64,000 bases of DNA from Ceratopteris richardii (Eukaryota; Streptophyta; Polypodiopsida; Polypodiales; Pteridaceae), in NCBI GenBank assembly GCA_020310875.1, contig CM035408.1, forward strand, positions 140,178,907-140,242,906, read 5' to 3'. Every line of letters begins with the position of its first letter. The first letter of the stretch is position 1. Under the pieces are notes generated by a model. It saw nothing but the letters and a program-made list of their open reading frames with translations, ran no database searches and was not told the DNA's origin. Positions 1 to 9,673 of this stretch are shown in pieces. Position numbers and translations under genes: made by a program.

Positions 1-300
1 TAGAGGTATCTCGGGTACTTTTTGCTTTGAGCCTACTTTTGGCATATTGGAATCAAGTTCTGGAACCTGATCTTTCACATGATTCCATAGCTTAGGTTTT
101 ACTTTGAGAAGCTCTTCTATGGTGAGATGACACTGAACCTTAGTGTTCTTCATGACATCAGTGTTTCTTGGAACCACTTGTAAGAAATCACTTGAATGAT
201 GTGTGTGACTCTCCTCCCATCCATATATACCCTCTTGTACTCTAAAAATAGCAATGGTATACTCTAAACTTAGTGTGAACATGTGGCCATCATGCAACAC
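1..300 (-). pseudogene. Ty3/gypsy protease-region fragment, copy 0
   Basis: The 5' part of the minus-strand gypsy fragment described in full at 21953-23377. The window begins inside it, so only the region upstream of the protease motif is present. Confidence 0.7.
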
Positions 301-497
301 TTATTCCCATTACTACCATAGTACTTCCCATTACTATCAAAATACCTTAGGGTATCCCCCGAGCTTGGGACCTTGGCTAGCTGGCCCTTGTCCCTCACAC
401 ACATGGATTGATCCCTTTGGATTAAATAGACTAATCCCTCTGGATCAATGATCCCTATGGATCACATGCATTGATCCCTATGGATCAATGTCTAACA

Positions 498-510
498 CTC
501 TCCCCCTTCT
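498..510 (-). promoter_or_regulatory. Polypurine tract of the chromovirus
   Basis: On the minus strand AGAAGGGGGAGAG sits directly before TGTTAGAC, the start of an LTR. This is the expected layout for plus-strand priming. Almost the same PPT-LTR joint occurs in the TRIM at about 28055. Confidence 0.75.
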
Positions 511-751
511 AAAGATCATTGTCCTCAATGATGAATGAGGGAAAGTACTTGCAAACCACAGCTTCTAATTCCCAAGTAGAGTCAGTAAGTGGTAATCCTC
601 TCCATGCTACTAGATACTCCTGGATGACACGATTCCTCAGTCGCCTTTGTCTCCTATCTAATATCATGTCTAGAGAGTGATCCATCCTATTACTTTCTTG
701 CAAAGAAACAATACCTTCTATTAGATTATCCTCCCTACAAACATGGAACAC
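509..751 (-). pseudogene. Chromodomain of chromovirus integrase C terminus (copy 0)
   Basis: An open stretch of 80 codons. Its middle matches the chromodomain fold pattern: ILDRR, RLRNR, EYLVAWRGLP and STWE in order. In chromoviruses this domain follows integrase and is thought to steer integration to particular chromatin. It ends close to the polypurine tract, as expected. Copies at 23586-23828 and 58533-58775 differ by one residue (TWES instead of TWEL). It is a fragment, with no intact polyprotein upstream. Confidence 0.8.
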
Positions 752-1194
752 TGGATGAAATTTGCAATCTAGAGGAAGATCTAATCAGTATGCAACTTCA
801 CCTAGCTTTTTAACTATCTTCTAAGGTCCTCAAAACCTTTTAGATCTAGGTGGTACCTGAAGAAAGATTCTATCTCATGCCTCTAAGGATCTAGGAGATC
901 TTTTCCTATCAGCGTACTCTTTAGCCCCATCAACTTCTTGCTGCATCTTCGATTTAGCTATTTCTAAATTTTCTTGGATATTTGCTAACAAATCCAAAGC
1001 ACTAGGACATTGATTCATGCCATAGTTCATCGCAAAAGGAAATGCAACTAGTGCCAAATACTATCCCAATCTGTCTGTCTCTCAAACATATATGCCCTCA
1101 ATATGTCCTCTAAATCTGATCCTGCTTGGTCCTGTAAATCTGACATCCCTATCTGAAACTATGGATGTCCACAATCCATGCAATCTGAAGACAT

Positions 1195-1376
1195 GTTGGA
1201 TAAACAACTCCGCTACGTGTGGATCAAATAGACTGATCCCTATGGATCAAATGGACTCACCCTTGTGGATCAATGTCTGACACTCTGATCCCTATGTGGA
1301 GTTTCTATCGTCTCCTATGTGGGTATGAACTGACCCCTTATGGACCAAAATCATGATCCCTATGGATCATCAATCT
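1195..1376 (-). repeat. GATCC-rich near-palindromic repeats, LTR-like fragment inside integrase
   Basis: Several copies of TGATCCATAGGGATCA-like near-palindromes, with a stretch resembling the first 80 bp of the chromovirus LTR (GTGTCAGACATTGATCC here, GTGTTAGACATTGATCC at the LTR start). It lies between integrase VVVDRL and the VFRLHGL-like segment. Chromovirus integrases normally have only about 20 residues there, so roughly 100 bp are extra. Copies at about 24272-24453 and 59219-59400. Confidence 0.6.
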
Positions 1377-1640
1377 GTCTACCACAACTAGGATAGTATC
1401 CCACTTCCTTTGGGTCCGCTGTACCCGACTATGAAGTCCATGGATACACTGTCCAAGTTGTGTTTTGGAGTTTGTAAAGGATACAAAAGATGTGGAGTCT
1501 TTATCCTTTCTACTTTGTTGAATTGACACATAAAGCCTGTTAAACATAAGTGTGGAGATCTCTGGCTATCCAGGCCACCAAATGTTCTTCTTACAAAGGG
1601 TATTATCTTATCAACACCTGGATGTCCGACACACTTACAC

Positions 1641-1769
1641 ATACACACAGATACACATATGCATACACACAAACATTTCTACAAACACATAGAAGAACTT
1701 GCATGCATGCATTATTGCATTTACACATACACATATACACATTAACACATACTTAAATGCATGTATATG
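1641..1769 (+). repeat. CA/CATA-rich tract hosting the solo LTR (left part, copy 0)
   Basis: Imperfect ACACATACAC-type simple sequence that ends with ATATG (1765-1769), the left target-site duplication of the LTR starting at 1770. Copies at 24718-24846 and 59665-59793. Confidence 0.85.
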
Positions 1770-2040
1770 TGTAGATCCCCAGGGGCAGACTTGACTTGAT
1801 CAATGAATGTCTTCCATCAAGATAAAAGGACAAATTGAAATCTACAAAGGGCTTCTGTACGATTAAAAGTGTGCTGCACAAAGAGGTCGTCACCCTTCCT
1901 TTGGAATACTCTTTGAGTGGAGAACAAATGCGATTTCACCAGTGATAGTATCAGGAGCCTTACCAGCCTCTCCAGGAAATAACTCTCTTTCCCTTTCTCT
2001 CTCTCCTTTCCCTTCACCCTCCCCTATCATCCCCCCCCCT

Positions 2041-3149
2041 AACCTCCATTCAACCCCACCCTTCCCCATGCGCCCACTCAACTCCACCCTCCCCCATGCG
2101 CCCCCCTCAACCCCACCCTCCCCCATGCGCCCCCCCTCAACTCCACCCTCCCCCATGCGCCCCCCTTCATCCCCACCCTCCCCCATGCGCCCCCCTCAAC
2201 TCCACCCTCCCCCATGCGCCCCCCTCAACTCCACCCTCTCCCATGCGCCCCCCTCAACTCCACCCTACCCCCATGCGCCCCCCTTCATCCCCACCCTCCC
2301 CCATGCGCCCCCCTCAACTCCACCCTCCCCATGCGCCCCCCTTCATCCCCACCCTCCCCCATGCGCCCCCCTCAACTCCACCCTCCCCCATGCGCCCCCC
2401 TCAACTCCACCCTCCCCCATGCGCCCCCCTTCATCCCCACCCTCCCCCATGCGCCCCCCTCAACTCCACCCTCCCCCATGCGCCCCCCTCAACTCCACCC
2501 TTCCCCATGCGCCCCCCTCAACTCCACCCTCCCCCATGCGCCCCTCCCTCAACTCCACCCTCCCCCATGTGCCCCCCCTTCATCCCCACCCTCCCCCATG
2601 CGCCCCCCTCAACTCCACCCTCCCCCATGCGCCCCCCTCAACTCCACCCTTCCCCATGCGCCCCCCTCAACTCCACCCTCCCCCAATGCGCCCCCCCTCA
2701 ACTCCACCCTCCCCCATGCGCCCCCCTTCATCCCCACCCTCCCCCATGCGCCCCCCTCAACTCCACCCTCCCCCATGCGCCCCCCTCAACTCCACCCTCC
2801 CCCATGCGCCCCCCTTCATCCCCACCCTCCCCCATGCGCCCCCCTCAACTCCACCCTCCCCCATGCGCCCCCCTCAACCCCACCATTCCCCATGCGCCCC
2901 CCTCATCCCCACCCTCCCCCATGCGCCCCCCTCAACTCCACCCTCCCCCATGCGCCCCCCTTCATCCCCACCCTCCCCCATGCAACCCCTCCCTCCCCCG
3001 TAAGAGCCTCTCTCAACCCCACCCTCCCCCATGCGCCCCCCTCATCCCCACCCTCCCCCATGCGCCCCCCTCAACTCCACCCTCCCCCATGCGCCCCCCT
3101 CAACCCCACTCTCCCCCATGCGCCCCCCTCATCCCCACCCTCCCCCATG
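2041..3149 (+). repeat. C-rich 29/30-bp minisatellite in LTR-B (copy 0)
   Basis: About 37 tandem units of the form ATGCG-C6-TCAACTCCACCC-TC5 (29 bp) alternating with a 30-bp variant carrying TTCATCCCCACCC. The units have no stop codons in any plus frame, so three overlapping proline-rich frames run through it (PPSTPPSPMR and similar). These are compositional artefacts. The order of variants differs from copies 1 and 2, although total length is nearly the same. Confidence 0.9.
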
Positions 3150-3292
3150 CTCATTCACATACACACCCACACTTACACACACATCCTCACATACACACAC
3201 GTACCCACTAAAACACACCTGCACTCACACTTGCATTCACACACCCTCACATGCGCTGCATATTCTCGTACACACCCACACCCACACACATA
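3150..3292 (+). repeat. CA-rich simple sequence in LTR-B (copy 0)
   Basis: Imperfect ACAC/ACATACAC tract immediately after the minisatellite. Copies at 26227-26369 and 61171-61313. Confidence 0.85.
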
Positions 3293-3780
3293 CGACCCGG
3301 TATCACCGAGAAAGAAAGAGAAGAGTGTTTCTGTTCCTCTGAGAATGGACCCAGAATTCTTCAAGTAGGCTATGAAGATGTAGAAGATCATGAGATAATG
3401 GAAGCATATGAACGACTTGGCTCTTTGCTAGTAAATGAAGACATTGTTCGTGAAAACTGAGGGCCACACTTGACAGCTTCATACAGAGGCTCTTCTTGAT
3501 CTTCAGAAGGGAGTCTATATCACACCTAGATATGACCTTCTATTCACAAATTCAAGGCATGACCTAGATGCTATTCATGGGCCCTTCCAGGAGGACAAGC
3601 GGGTGGACCAATCGACTTCCCGGGAAATGAGAATCTCCATTCTCAGATGGCAGGAGATGAGGTAAAAGTGAATTGTTTAAAAGTAAAAGTGGATAAACAA
3701 ATGTTGCCGCAACCATTCCAAGGTGACTACCTACTTTTGAGGATCCAATTCAAGTCCAGGGAATATTGACCTACCCCTTC

Positions 3781-3861
3781 AATTTTGGGTAATCAACTGG
3801 CGCATGATCAGTGGACGTGAAGATTCGGCAAGGCCCTCTTGGCCTATTGAGGCCTATATAA
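3781..3861 (+). promoter_or_regulatory. Conserved pre-TATA block and TATA box of LTR-B (copy 0)
   Basis: A block conserved between LTR-A and LTR-B (GATCAGTGGACGTGAAG, TTCGGCAAGG, CTCTTGGCCTATTG) runs into TATATAA at 3855-3861. This is the likely core promoter of the LTR family. Confidence 0.6.
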
Positions 3862-3927
3862 ACAAAGGATTTGTGCTCATTGGGATACACATTTTTTTTG
3901 GTACATTTTTTGGAGTTACATTGACGC

Positions 3928-3979
3928 GTGTATACGTGCAGAAGTTCTCTCTTGTGTATACGTGCAGAAGTTCTCTCTT
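3928..3979 (+). repeat. 26-bp perfect tandem duplication downstream of TATA (copy 0)
   Basis: GTGTATACGTGCAGAAG plus TTCTCTCTT occurs twice back to back. LTR-A has a single related copy near 21397. Other copies at 27005-27056 and 61949-62000. Confidence 0.9.
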
Positions 3980-4033
3980 GCACTTAGTGGTTTCATGAGC
4001 TTCTATGAGCTACTCTGTCATGTGTTACAGAGG

Positions 4034-4052
4034 GGAGGCTCTCATTGAACCT
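4034..4052. other. Novel joint between copy 0 and copy 1 (about 11.85 kb missing)
   Basis: Left of the joint the sequence is the 3' part of the solo gypsy LTR (as at 27110-27120). Right of it is minus-strand copia RNase H (as at 38971 onward). Both parents share a short CTCTC-like stretch at the joint, consistent with microhomology. In copy 1 the same two points are about 11.85 kb apart and the copia frame is continuous there, so the joint looks derived. Confidence 0.85.
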
Positions 4053-7000
4053 CTATGGAAGATAGGGTTGTCGTGGTTGCTTCTTTGCCATCCAAGAGAT
4101 AAATTTCTTTCCGAGCATTATTGCAAATCCACTTGCAATCCTGGTATCTTCTTTGGAACCAGCCCAGTCAACATTTCTATATGCTTTCATCTGATAATCA
4201 TGTTAAAAAGGATATCTGACCCTTATTGAATGTACCCTTAAGGTAAATAAATACTCCTTCTCCTATAAGTAAATATGGAACCCTAGGTTTGTGCATGAAT
4301 TGAGATAGCTACACCAACTTTATATGCTAGGTGAGGCCTGGTGGTGGCATAATCAATGCGCCCACTATAGACATGTACAAAAACATATCTTGAAATTAAT
4401 TACCTACAATTGATTTCAATTTTATGTTTACCTCTACTCAATTGGTCAATGATTTGCATCTTGTTAGTCCATACAACATCAATACATCCACAACATAATT
4501 TCTCTACATATGCCAAATACCATTGTTCTTGTATTTGACTTCAATACCAAAAACATACCTTAGATCTCTAAGATGTTGACATCTTAACCTCCTTATGAAG
4601 TACTTTATTTGATGTCCTTTGATATGTATCCACCACTTATCAATAGTATAAAAGCCTCTAATTCCATTCCCTTTGGGCTTGCTTGATACCATATAATGCT
4701 TTGTTTAAACTTCAAACATAAACATCCTTGATTTTTTTCTTCAAACCCTAATGGTTGGTCATGTACACGACCTCCTCTAGTTCTCTATTGAGAAATGCAT
4801 TCTCCAAATCAAGTGGATACATCTTCCAATGTCTCGTGTGACTACAGTAGCAATGATGGTTATGAAGGGATTTATCTTAGCCACATGGATAAATGTATCT
4901 TCATAGTCTACTTCATATGTCTAAAGAAAACCTTCAACTACAAGCCTAACTTTATACCTAACAATACAACTATCTTAATGCTTGCTTGCCTTATAAACCC
5001 ACTTGTTTTTTGGCACAAGAATCCAAGTGTGATTATCCTTCAAAGCTTTGATATCTTCCTCCATAGCCTCTTTCCATTCCTTGCATGTGTTTGCTTCTTC
5101 AAAGCAGGTGGGATCTTCAACAACCTTGCACTTGGAATAAATACATAATATGCACAAACAAAGACTCTCAAGCACGATACATCTAGCTTCCTATTATACC
5201 AAGCTTCATAAGGTGTGCTAGCACGTAAACCTAATGTGGAAGCTCTCTTCATGATATATATTTTAGTGGTTGCTACATCAACGCGATAGGAGTTAGGCTT
5301 GAATTATCCTTTTTTGGTACCCAAACATATGTATGGATTAAATAAGGTGGACGATAGTTCACATAATTGTTCTTCTTGAAGGCCAACCTACTCTACTTCG
5401 TGGATTGCCAAATTCACATAAATTCTTAAGGTTTTGATTATAGAGGTTCGTAACCATAGCACTTACCTCTTCCTCTCCATACCCTTTTAATCTCTAAGTA
5501 CTGATATGTACATACCTTTTGTGCCATAGCTCGAATTCTACTACCTTCCATCTTCCATATATGAAGTAGAATGTGTGGTTGAAACTAGGCTTCATGTTTA
5601 AAGTGAATATGCTTCCTCTATTCTTGCCTTTGGATATCAATTTCTACCCTTCTTAAGGATTTTCCACAAAGCATCCCTTGTGATTGAATTTGACATGAAA
5701 TCGTCTCTGAACCATTTGACTTATCCATGTGATTTTGGGAACATTAAGAATATCGAAGCACTTATCCATGTGAGAGCCATCCAACATAACATCACCTATG
5801 TGTGTGATAGCATGAGGAGTATCATCATCTGTTTCCACATGCCCTTTGGTTGATTCCACTTGCATATTTGAAAATAAATCCTTCTCTCAGCTCATATGAT
5901 TGCTACATTCACTATCAGTGTACCATGTGCTTGAGCGTTGTATTTCGTAGTCACTCATGAGCATCATAGCTATTGTACTCACACATTCATTTGAATTATA
6001 TGCATAATTACCTTGTCCTTTGTAGGTTGAATTTGTCTTCTCCCTTTGATAACAATCCTTGGCATAGTGGTCATACTTGCCACAAATGAAGCAACCTTTT
6101 GAGTTTTGGTTGTTTTTATTCTAGTTGAACCTTCCTTATCTACCACTAATCTTGCATCTCCCTCTTGACAAAGAGTATTTGCTTCCTTGGTCTTGATCAC
6201 GATCATAATTTAATCATCACGCTTGTATATGTCTTCCTTTGCCTTGTTTCCTTCCTCTTCCTTTGCCGTTACTTGCATAGCATGCTTGGGCTTCATTTGC
6301 ATTTGCCTTTGAAGCTCCAATATTCATCTCCTTAGTCACTATCAAGGCCACCAATTACTAAAATTTGGGAAGATTATTTGTGACATGCACAGATATTGTA
6401 AAATCATTCCACTTTTCATCATCCCTAAGCACATTCAATGTGTATGCAACTAGTTCATCATCATCTATGTGAAAACCTTTGGAGCCCAATGCATCACTAA
6501 CCTCTTTGCTTTTGAAAATGTAGTCGTTTTAAATTGGTACTCGGTTTTTTCCTGAAGTTGTTGAGTTCATTCATCAATTGGATACTCCTAGATTTGGTTG
6601 AAGTAGAGTATTTTCTTTCTAGGGTTTCCCATACCTTCAGAAAGATGTCTAAATTTGTATATGCCCTATCATGACATTGCTAATGTCCTAAGATAATTTG
6701 AAAATGAAAATCCTATCTCTCTCATTCCACTCTTTGAAGTTCCTGACTTGATATGGAGTTGGATTATCTTCTAATCTTGGTGTAGCAAGTGTGCAACTAA
6801 TGAGACCCCCTAATCGTTTTCCCATGAGATAGCTAGATATTATAAATCTTCATGGCTGATAATTGTTTTTGTCCAAATTCTCGATTTTAGTACTATACTC
6901 TAACATATTGTACTCTAGTGCACTCTCCTAGATCCCTTTGATGTAAGAGAAGTGGGAAAAAACCATGGCTTCTACACCTGTCCTTCACAAGTACTAGACG

Positions 7001-7160
7001 GATGAGGTTGATGCCTTCCTTCTTCAGTAGTGGTCTCCCTTTGAATTATTGTGTGCCTTTGAAACTTGATACAAATGCTTTTCTTCCTTCAAGTTCCTTC
7101 AATGGCTTCTCTTGGTCCTCCTTGAATGCCTTTCTATGTTGAAAAGCTATGATACCACTT
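4044..7160 (-). mobile_element. Decayed Ty1/copia element C1, 3' end lost (copy 1)
   Basis: Minus-strand order from 7160 down: PBS (7157-7146), gag remnants, zinc knuckle region (6206-5979), protease-to-preintegrase region (5865-5653, with HIGDVML and VKFNHKGCFVENP), integrase tail (TPYEAWYNRKLDVSCLRVF, near 5215-5150), RT start (CFEEA, CKEWKEAMEEDIKALK, 5110-5030), RT core (4760-4500) and RNase H (DWAGS, SGFAIMLGKKFISW, 4203-4060). Numerous frameshifts and stops make it a pseudo-element. The joint at 4044 removes the rest of RNase H and the 3' LTR, which are present at 37873-38970 for copy 2. Confidence 0.82.
7146..7157 (-). promoter_or_regulatory. Primer-binding site of copia C1 (copy 1)
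   Basis: On the minus strand TGGTATCATAGC, one mismatch from TGGTATCAGAGC, the usual complement of the plant initiator tRNA-Met 3' end. It sits upstream of gag remnants and just inside an LTR-like boundary at about 7161. Copy 2: 42072-42083. Confidence 0.65.
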
Positions 7161-7205
7161 ATGAGAGAATGAATCAACTTCCCTATGTAGCCTTGAAGCA
7201 TAGGT
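7161..7205 (-). repeat. LTR end of copia C1 (5' LTR on the minus strand, only about 100 bp recognisable)
   Basis: The first 100 bp from 7161 resemble 37873-37975, the other C1 LTR (TTTCCCTATGGAGCCTTGAAGC-like text, then TTCACTCAAATGAA). After about 7250 the similarity stops, so the LTR is either truncated or replaced. Confidence 0.5.
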
Positions 7206-7841
7206 GTGCTCACAAGAAAAATAAAAAAACCTCTATTCACTCAAATGAACAAAAGAAGTCTTGTCTCAATGGAACTTCAATGTTATATGTGGTGTGAGAC
7301 TTATCGTATCTCATTTTTTCTACCTACAAATATGTCTATTGACATTCATGATGGACATGAATGTCAAGATTCAGATTTGAAAATGGGTGCACATATAGAG
7401 CATGCGTTGGATGCTTATGATGCTAATGGAAAGCATGAATATGTTGATCATATGGATGCTCTTCTGGAGAACAGTTTGGATAATCCATTAGATGCTCATT
7501 TAGAGTATGATGTGGATGCTCATGTAGAGAATTTTTATTGCACTCAAGTAGATTTAGACCATTGCATAGATCTTAGCGTTGTTAAGCTAGCTCATGTGGA
7601 GCATAATGATACACTTCATTTGATAGATTCCGATAGCTCTTATGATACACAATGTGTGATAGTGCATATTAGGTCTCAAGATGCACATCTACACACATCC
7701 TTGGTTGACATGGATATGTCACCACATGTTGGTCTTGATGATGGTGCTTTGAATGCCTTGGATATAGGCATGCCTGAAATGGTTAGGTTAGCCAAGATAA
7801 CACATGTTTTTTCAGCATTAGGGAGTTTGATGTACGGGTGA
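7206..7841 (+). CDS. Unrecognised Asp/His-rich reading frame, 211 codons (copy 1)
   Basis: I do not recognise this protein. After a basic start (MLTRKIKKP) it is strongly acidic and histidine-rich, with recurring DAHLE, DAHVE, MDALLE and LDAYD motifs around residues 60-110, then SDSSYD and DMDMSPH. No signal peptide or membrane segment is evident. The frame is the same length in copy 2 (42132-42767) and I see no differences between them. It overlaps the copia LTR end, and no promoter or intron evidence is visible. It could be debris of a retroelement gag or accessory frame, a host gene piece, or chance. The repeated DAH motifs argue for real coding ancestry. ATG at 7206 is the first in frame, but residue 43 (MSIDIHDG) is an equally plausible start. 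Confidence 0.35.
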   Translation: MLTRKIKKPLFTQMNKRSLVSMELQCYMWCETYRISFFLPTNMSIDIHDGHECQDSDLKMGAHIEHALDAYDANGKHEYVDHMDALLENSLDNPLDAHLEYDVDAHVENFYCTQVDLDHCIDLSVVKLAHVEHNDTLHLIDSDSSYDTQCVIVHIRSQDAHLHTSLVDMDMSPHVGLDDGALNALDIGMPEMVRLAKITHVFSALGSLMYG

Positions 7842-8300
7842 TAACACTCAAGAACACACATTGTGCTTGCTAATGGATCATTTTTCACATGGATTTCTCA
7901 ATCATTGGATGTTTGACATAGGCATAGAGCAAGTGGGAGCTTTGCAAGAACTTCATCAATTCTTACATGTTAGATGTGAGCTTGAATCTTATCAATATGA
8001 ATCTAATGTAGTTTGAGGTGCATGGATACACATTTTCTTAGGGTCTTGGTGTAGGTTGATTGCTATGTGTTGAGATCTAGTCTCTTCATGTACACATTTT
8101 AACTAGGAATTTCAACTACTAACAAGAATTAAATAGATACTCCCAAAGTTGGGGTACACATTTTATCACAAAGATCACTCTATACCAACCCTAAAGTTCT
8201 TTGAAATTGGTTATTTGTGTCTCATGGTTATGCATTTCTTGGTTTCTTTCTCACCATTCAAGGCTTGTATGATTCCTTGAACTTTGAAAATGCGATAAAA
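7842..8300. other. No gene seen; start of duplicated gene-flank segment
   Basis: AT-rich sequence without recognisable coding. From about 8105 it is similar to 30935 onward, so it belongs to the upstream flank shared by the two copies of the small gene (9265 and 32200). Confidence 0.6.
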
Positions 8301-8438
8301 GGTGGTGCCATCACGCTTTCTTACATATGTCAAGGACATCTAATTCATGAAGACACATAATCTCTTATTGGTGGTGCCATCATGTTTTCTTACATATGTC
8401 AAGGACATCTAATTCATGAAGACACATAATCACTTATT
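8301..8438 (+). repeat. 69-bp tandem duplication (copy 1)
   Basis: GGTGGTGCCATCACGCTTTC begins a 69-bp unit at 8301-8369 that is repeated at 8370-8438 with a few changes. The paralogous segment at 31137 has only one unit, so the duplication is derived. Copy 2: 43227-43364. Confidence 0.85.
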
Positions 8439-8924
8439 CCAAACCCTACTACTACCTTTGTGTTCTAAAATTGTGGGGGTACCAAAGTCAAACAAGTCCC
8501 ACCACACTATTTTTCCTTAAGTATTCCTTTATCTATTCAAAATCTTTGCAGCATCTTCTTGAAGTGTTATCGGTCAAACGAAAAAAATGCATCTTCTCAA
8601 GGATTGATAACAATATTTCTCAATGTAATAAAATACATTACATTAGAGGATATACATTACATTAGAGGATATGTACCGTGTGATTAGAGCTTTACAAGAT
8701 TCTCCAAAGTAAGAAGTAAAGAACAATTGAGAATATATGATAAGATACGTTCCGTCGGAAAAAACCAATTCATAATCTTCGGCCTCGTGTTCTCGTCTTT
8801 GACCTTTGGGTCCGTCACAAAAAAGCTGTTGATTCATTGGGCTTGGGCCTTAGGGCCGTCCATTTCAACTAATTCAATGATTTTTTGAGAGATTAAGGTT
8901 TAAAAACCTTACAATTTGAACTAA

Positions 8925-9195
8925 TTCTTTGTTCCTTTATTTTGCCTCTATCTATGTAAATGGATAGCAGAAGTAGCAACGCGCAGGTCCCTTTTTTTTT
9001 TTTACAAGTCGACTTTCATGCTTTTGCGGTTTTTTCGTTGCTTTTCATCCACGTTGATAATTCTTTATTCCTTTATTTTGGCTCTAGCTATGTAGATGGA
9101 TAGTAAAAGCAGCAAGGGGCAGGTCTCTTTTTCTTTCTTCAGGTCGACTTTTATGCTTTTGCGCTTTTTTTTTGCTTTTCATCCAAGTAATGCTT
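8925..9195 (+). repeat. 136-bp direct repeats upstream of the small gene (copy 1)
   Basis: Two imperfect units (8925-9060 and 9061-9195) each contain TTTATTTTG, CTATGTA, ATGGATAG, AGCAGCAA-like text, a T run, AGGTCGACTTTTATGC and TTTTCATCCA. The paralogous flank at 31675-32130 has three units. It lies just upstream of the gene start, so it may have been promoter sequence. Copy 2: 43851-44121. Confidence 0.75.
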
Positions 9196-9264
9196 TTGTA
9201 AACCCAAAAGCACACGCTATTTAACCCTTAAGCAGCTGACACAGAGACGGAAAGAGCAGAGGCG

Positions 9265-9673
9265 ATGGCATCGGCACTGAAACGAGCATTGAAGTGGGCG
9301 AAGAACCTCCCATGGAACGTCACAGGTCCGACCTCGCATCCTGAATACAGAGATCGCTTCCTAACGTTAAGAACTACAGAGCTTTCTCGCCCGCCACTCC
9401 ATCCAAGAAAGCGATCGTGCCACGTTCGGACCCCGATCAATCACTTATTCCTCAGGATTTCCCGGAAGCCGCAAGGTGTTCCCCGCATCGTCTTCCGACA
9501 ATGAAACCAGCACTGATCATCTGACGAATGGTTCGCTTGTTGGCGCGAAGGTTAGTATTGATGATCCAAAGGATATGTCCGTGAAAGAGGAGAGGCTTCC
9601 TTCGCCTTCAATCTATCGCCTAGGGTATAGCGTCCCCCTTGATGACTGCCCTGGCGATGGCTACCAGAAGTGA
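9265..9673 (+). pseudogene. Decayed copy of a small 139-codon gene (P1, copy 1)
   Basis: Starts MASALKRALKWAKNLPW and is closely related to the frame at 32200-35066 (P2). Relative to P2 it has a 1-bp loss after PEYRD and a 10-bp loss after the codons for SDPD, and these frameshifts break it. The end LPSPSIYRLGYS, DDCPGDGYQK and stop are conserved. The start has a basic amphipathic look that would suit organelle import, which is inference only. I do not recognise the family. The upstream flank is shared with P2 over about 1.1 kb, so P1 and P2 arose by DNA duplication rather than by retrocopying. Copy 2 of the unit has the same lesions. Confidence 0.6.

Larger units (their letters stand above)
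303..1640 (-). mobile_element. Decayed Ty3/gypsy chromovirus: integrase, chromodomain, start of 3' LTR (copy 0)
   Basis: Reading the minus strand from 1640 down: an integrase zinc-binding region (HPGVDK, FVRRTF), the core start (VSMDFI, then VVVDRL), the second core part in broken frame near 1196-1090, the integrase tail (QENLEIAKSKM, YADRKRSPRS, 1057-875) and a chromodomain (751-509). A polypurine tract (498-510) follows, then an LTR beginning TGTTAGAC at 497 and running left. Frames are interrupted by stops, frameshifts and an inserted GATCC-rich stretch, so it cannot be functional. Gag, protease and RT are absent. The outer end of the LTR could not be defined. Confidence 0.82.
1..4043 (+). 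repeat. 34.9-kb tandem repeat, copy 0 (right-hand remnant)
   Basis: This stretch aligns base for base with 23078-27120 (offset 23077) and with 58025-62064. It holds the same gypsy protease fragment, chromovirus remnant and first part of the solo LTR. The match stops near 4043 inside the LTR, and the sequence then jumps to what follows 38970 in copy 1. Small differences are rare up to about 3590 and dense after it. The left end lies outside the window. Confidence 0.93.
1770..4043 (+). mobile_element. Solo gypsy LTR (LTR-B), copy 0, truncated
   Basis: Begins TGTAGATCCCC and matches the complete LTR-B at 24847-27555. The 3' part is missing because of the joint at about 4043. Contents in order: CT tract, 29/30-bp C-rich minisatellite, CA tract, conserved pre-TATA block, TATA box and a 26-bp tandem duplication. 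Confidence 0.85.

Noticed and set aside
875..1057. Independent small coiled-coil gene
   Set aside because: The QENLEIAKSKM and YADRKRSPRS motifs are the tail of chromovirus integrase, in line with neighbouring fragments.
2041..3149. CRISPR-like regular repeats
   Set aside because: The monomers are directly adjacent with no unique spacers, in a plant LTR.
1942..3368. Three overlapping proline-rich frames of over 350 codons (also 25019-26445 and 59966-61389)
   Set aside because: They run through a 29/30-bp C-rich minisatellite with no stops in any plus frame. Overlap in all frames and repeat-driven residues show a composition artefact.
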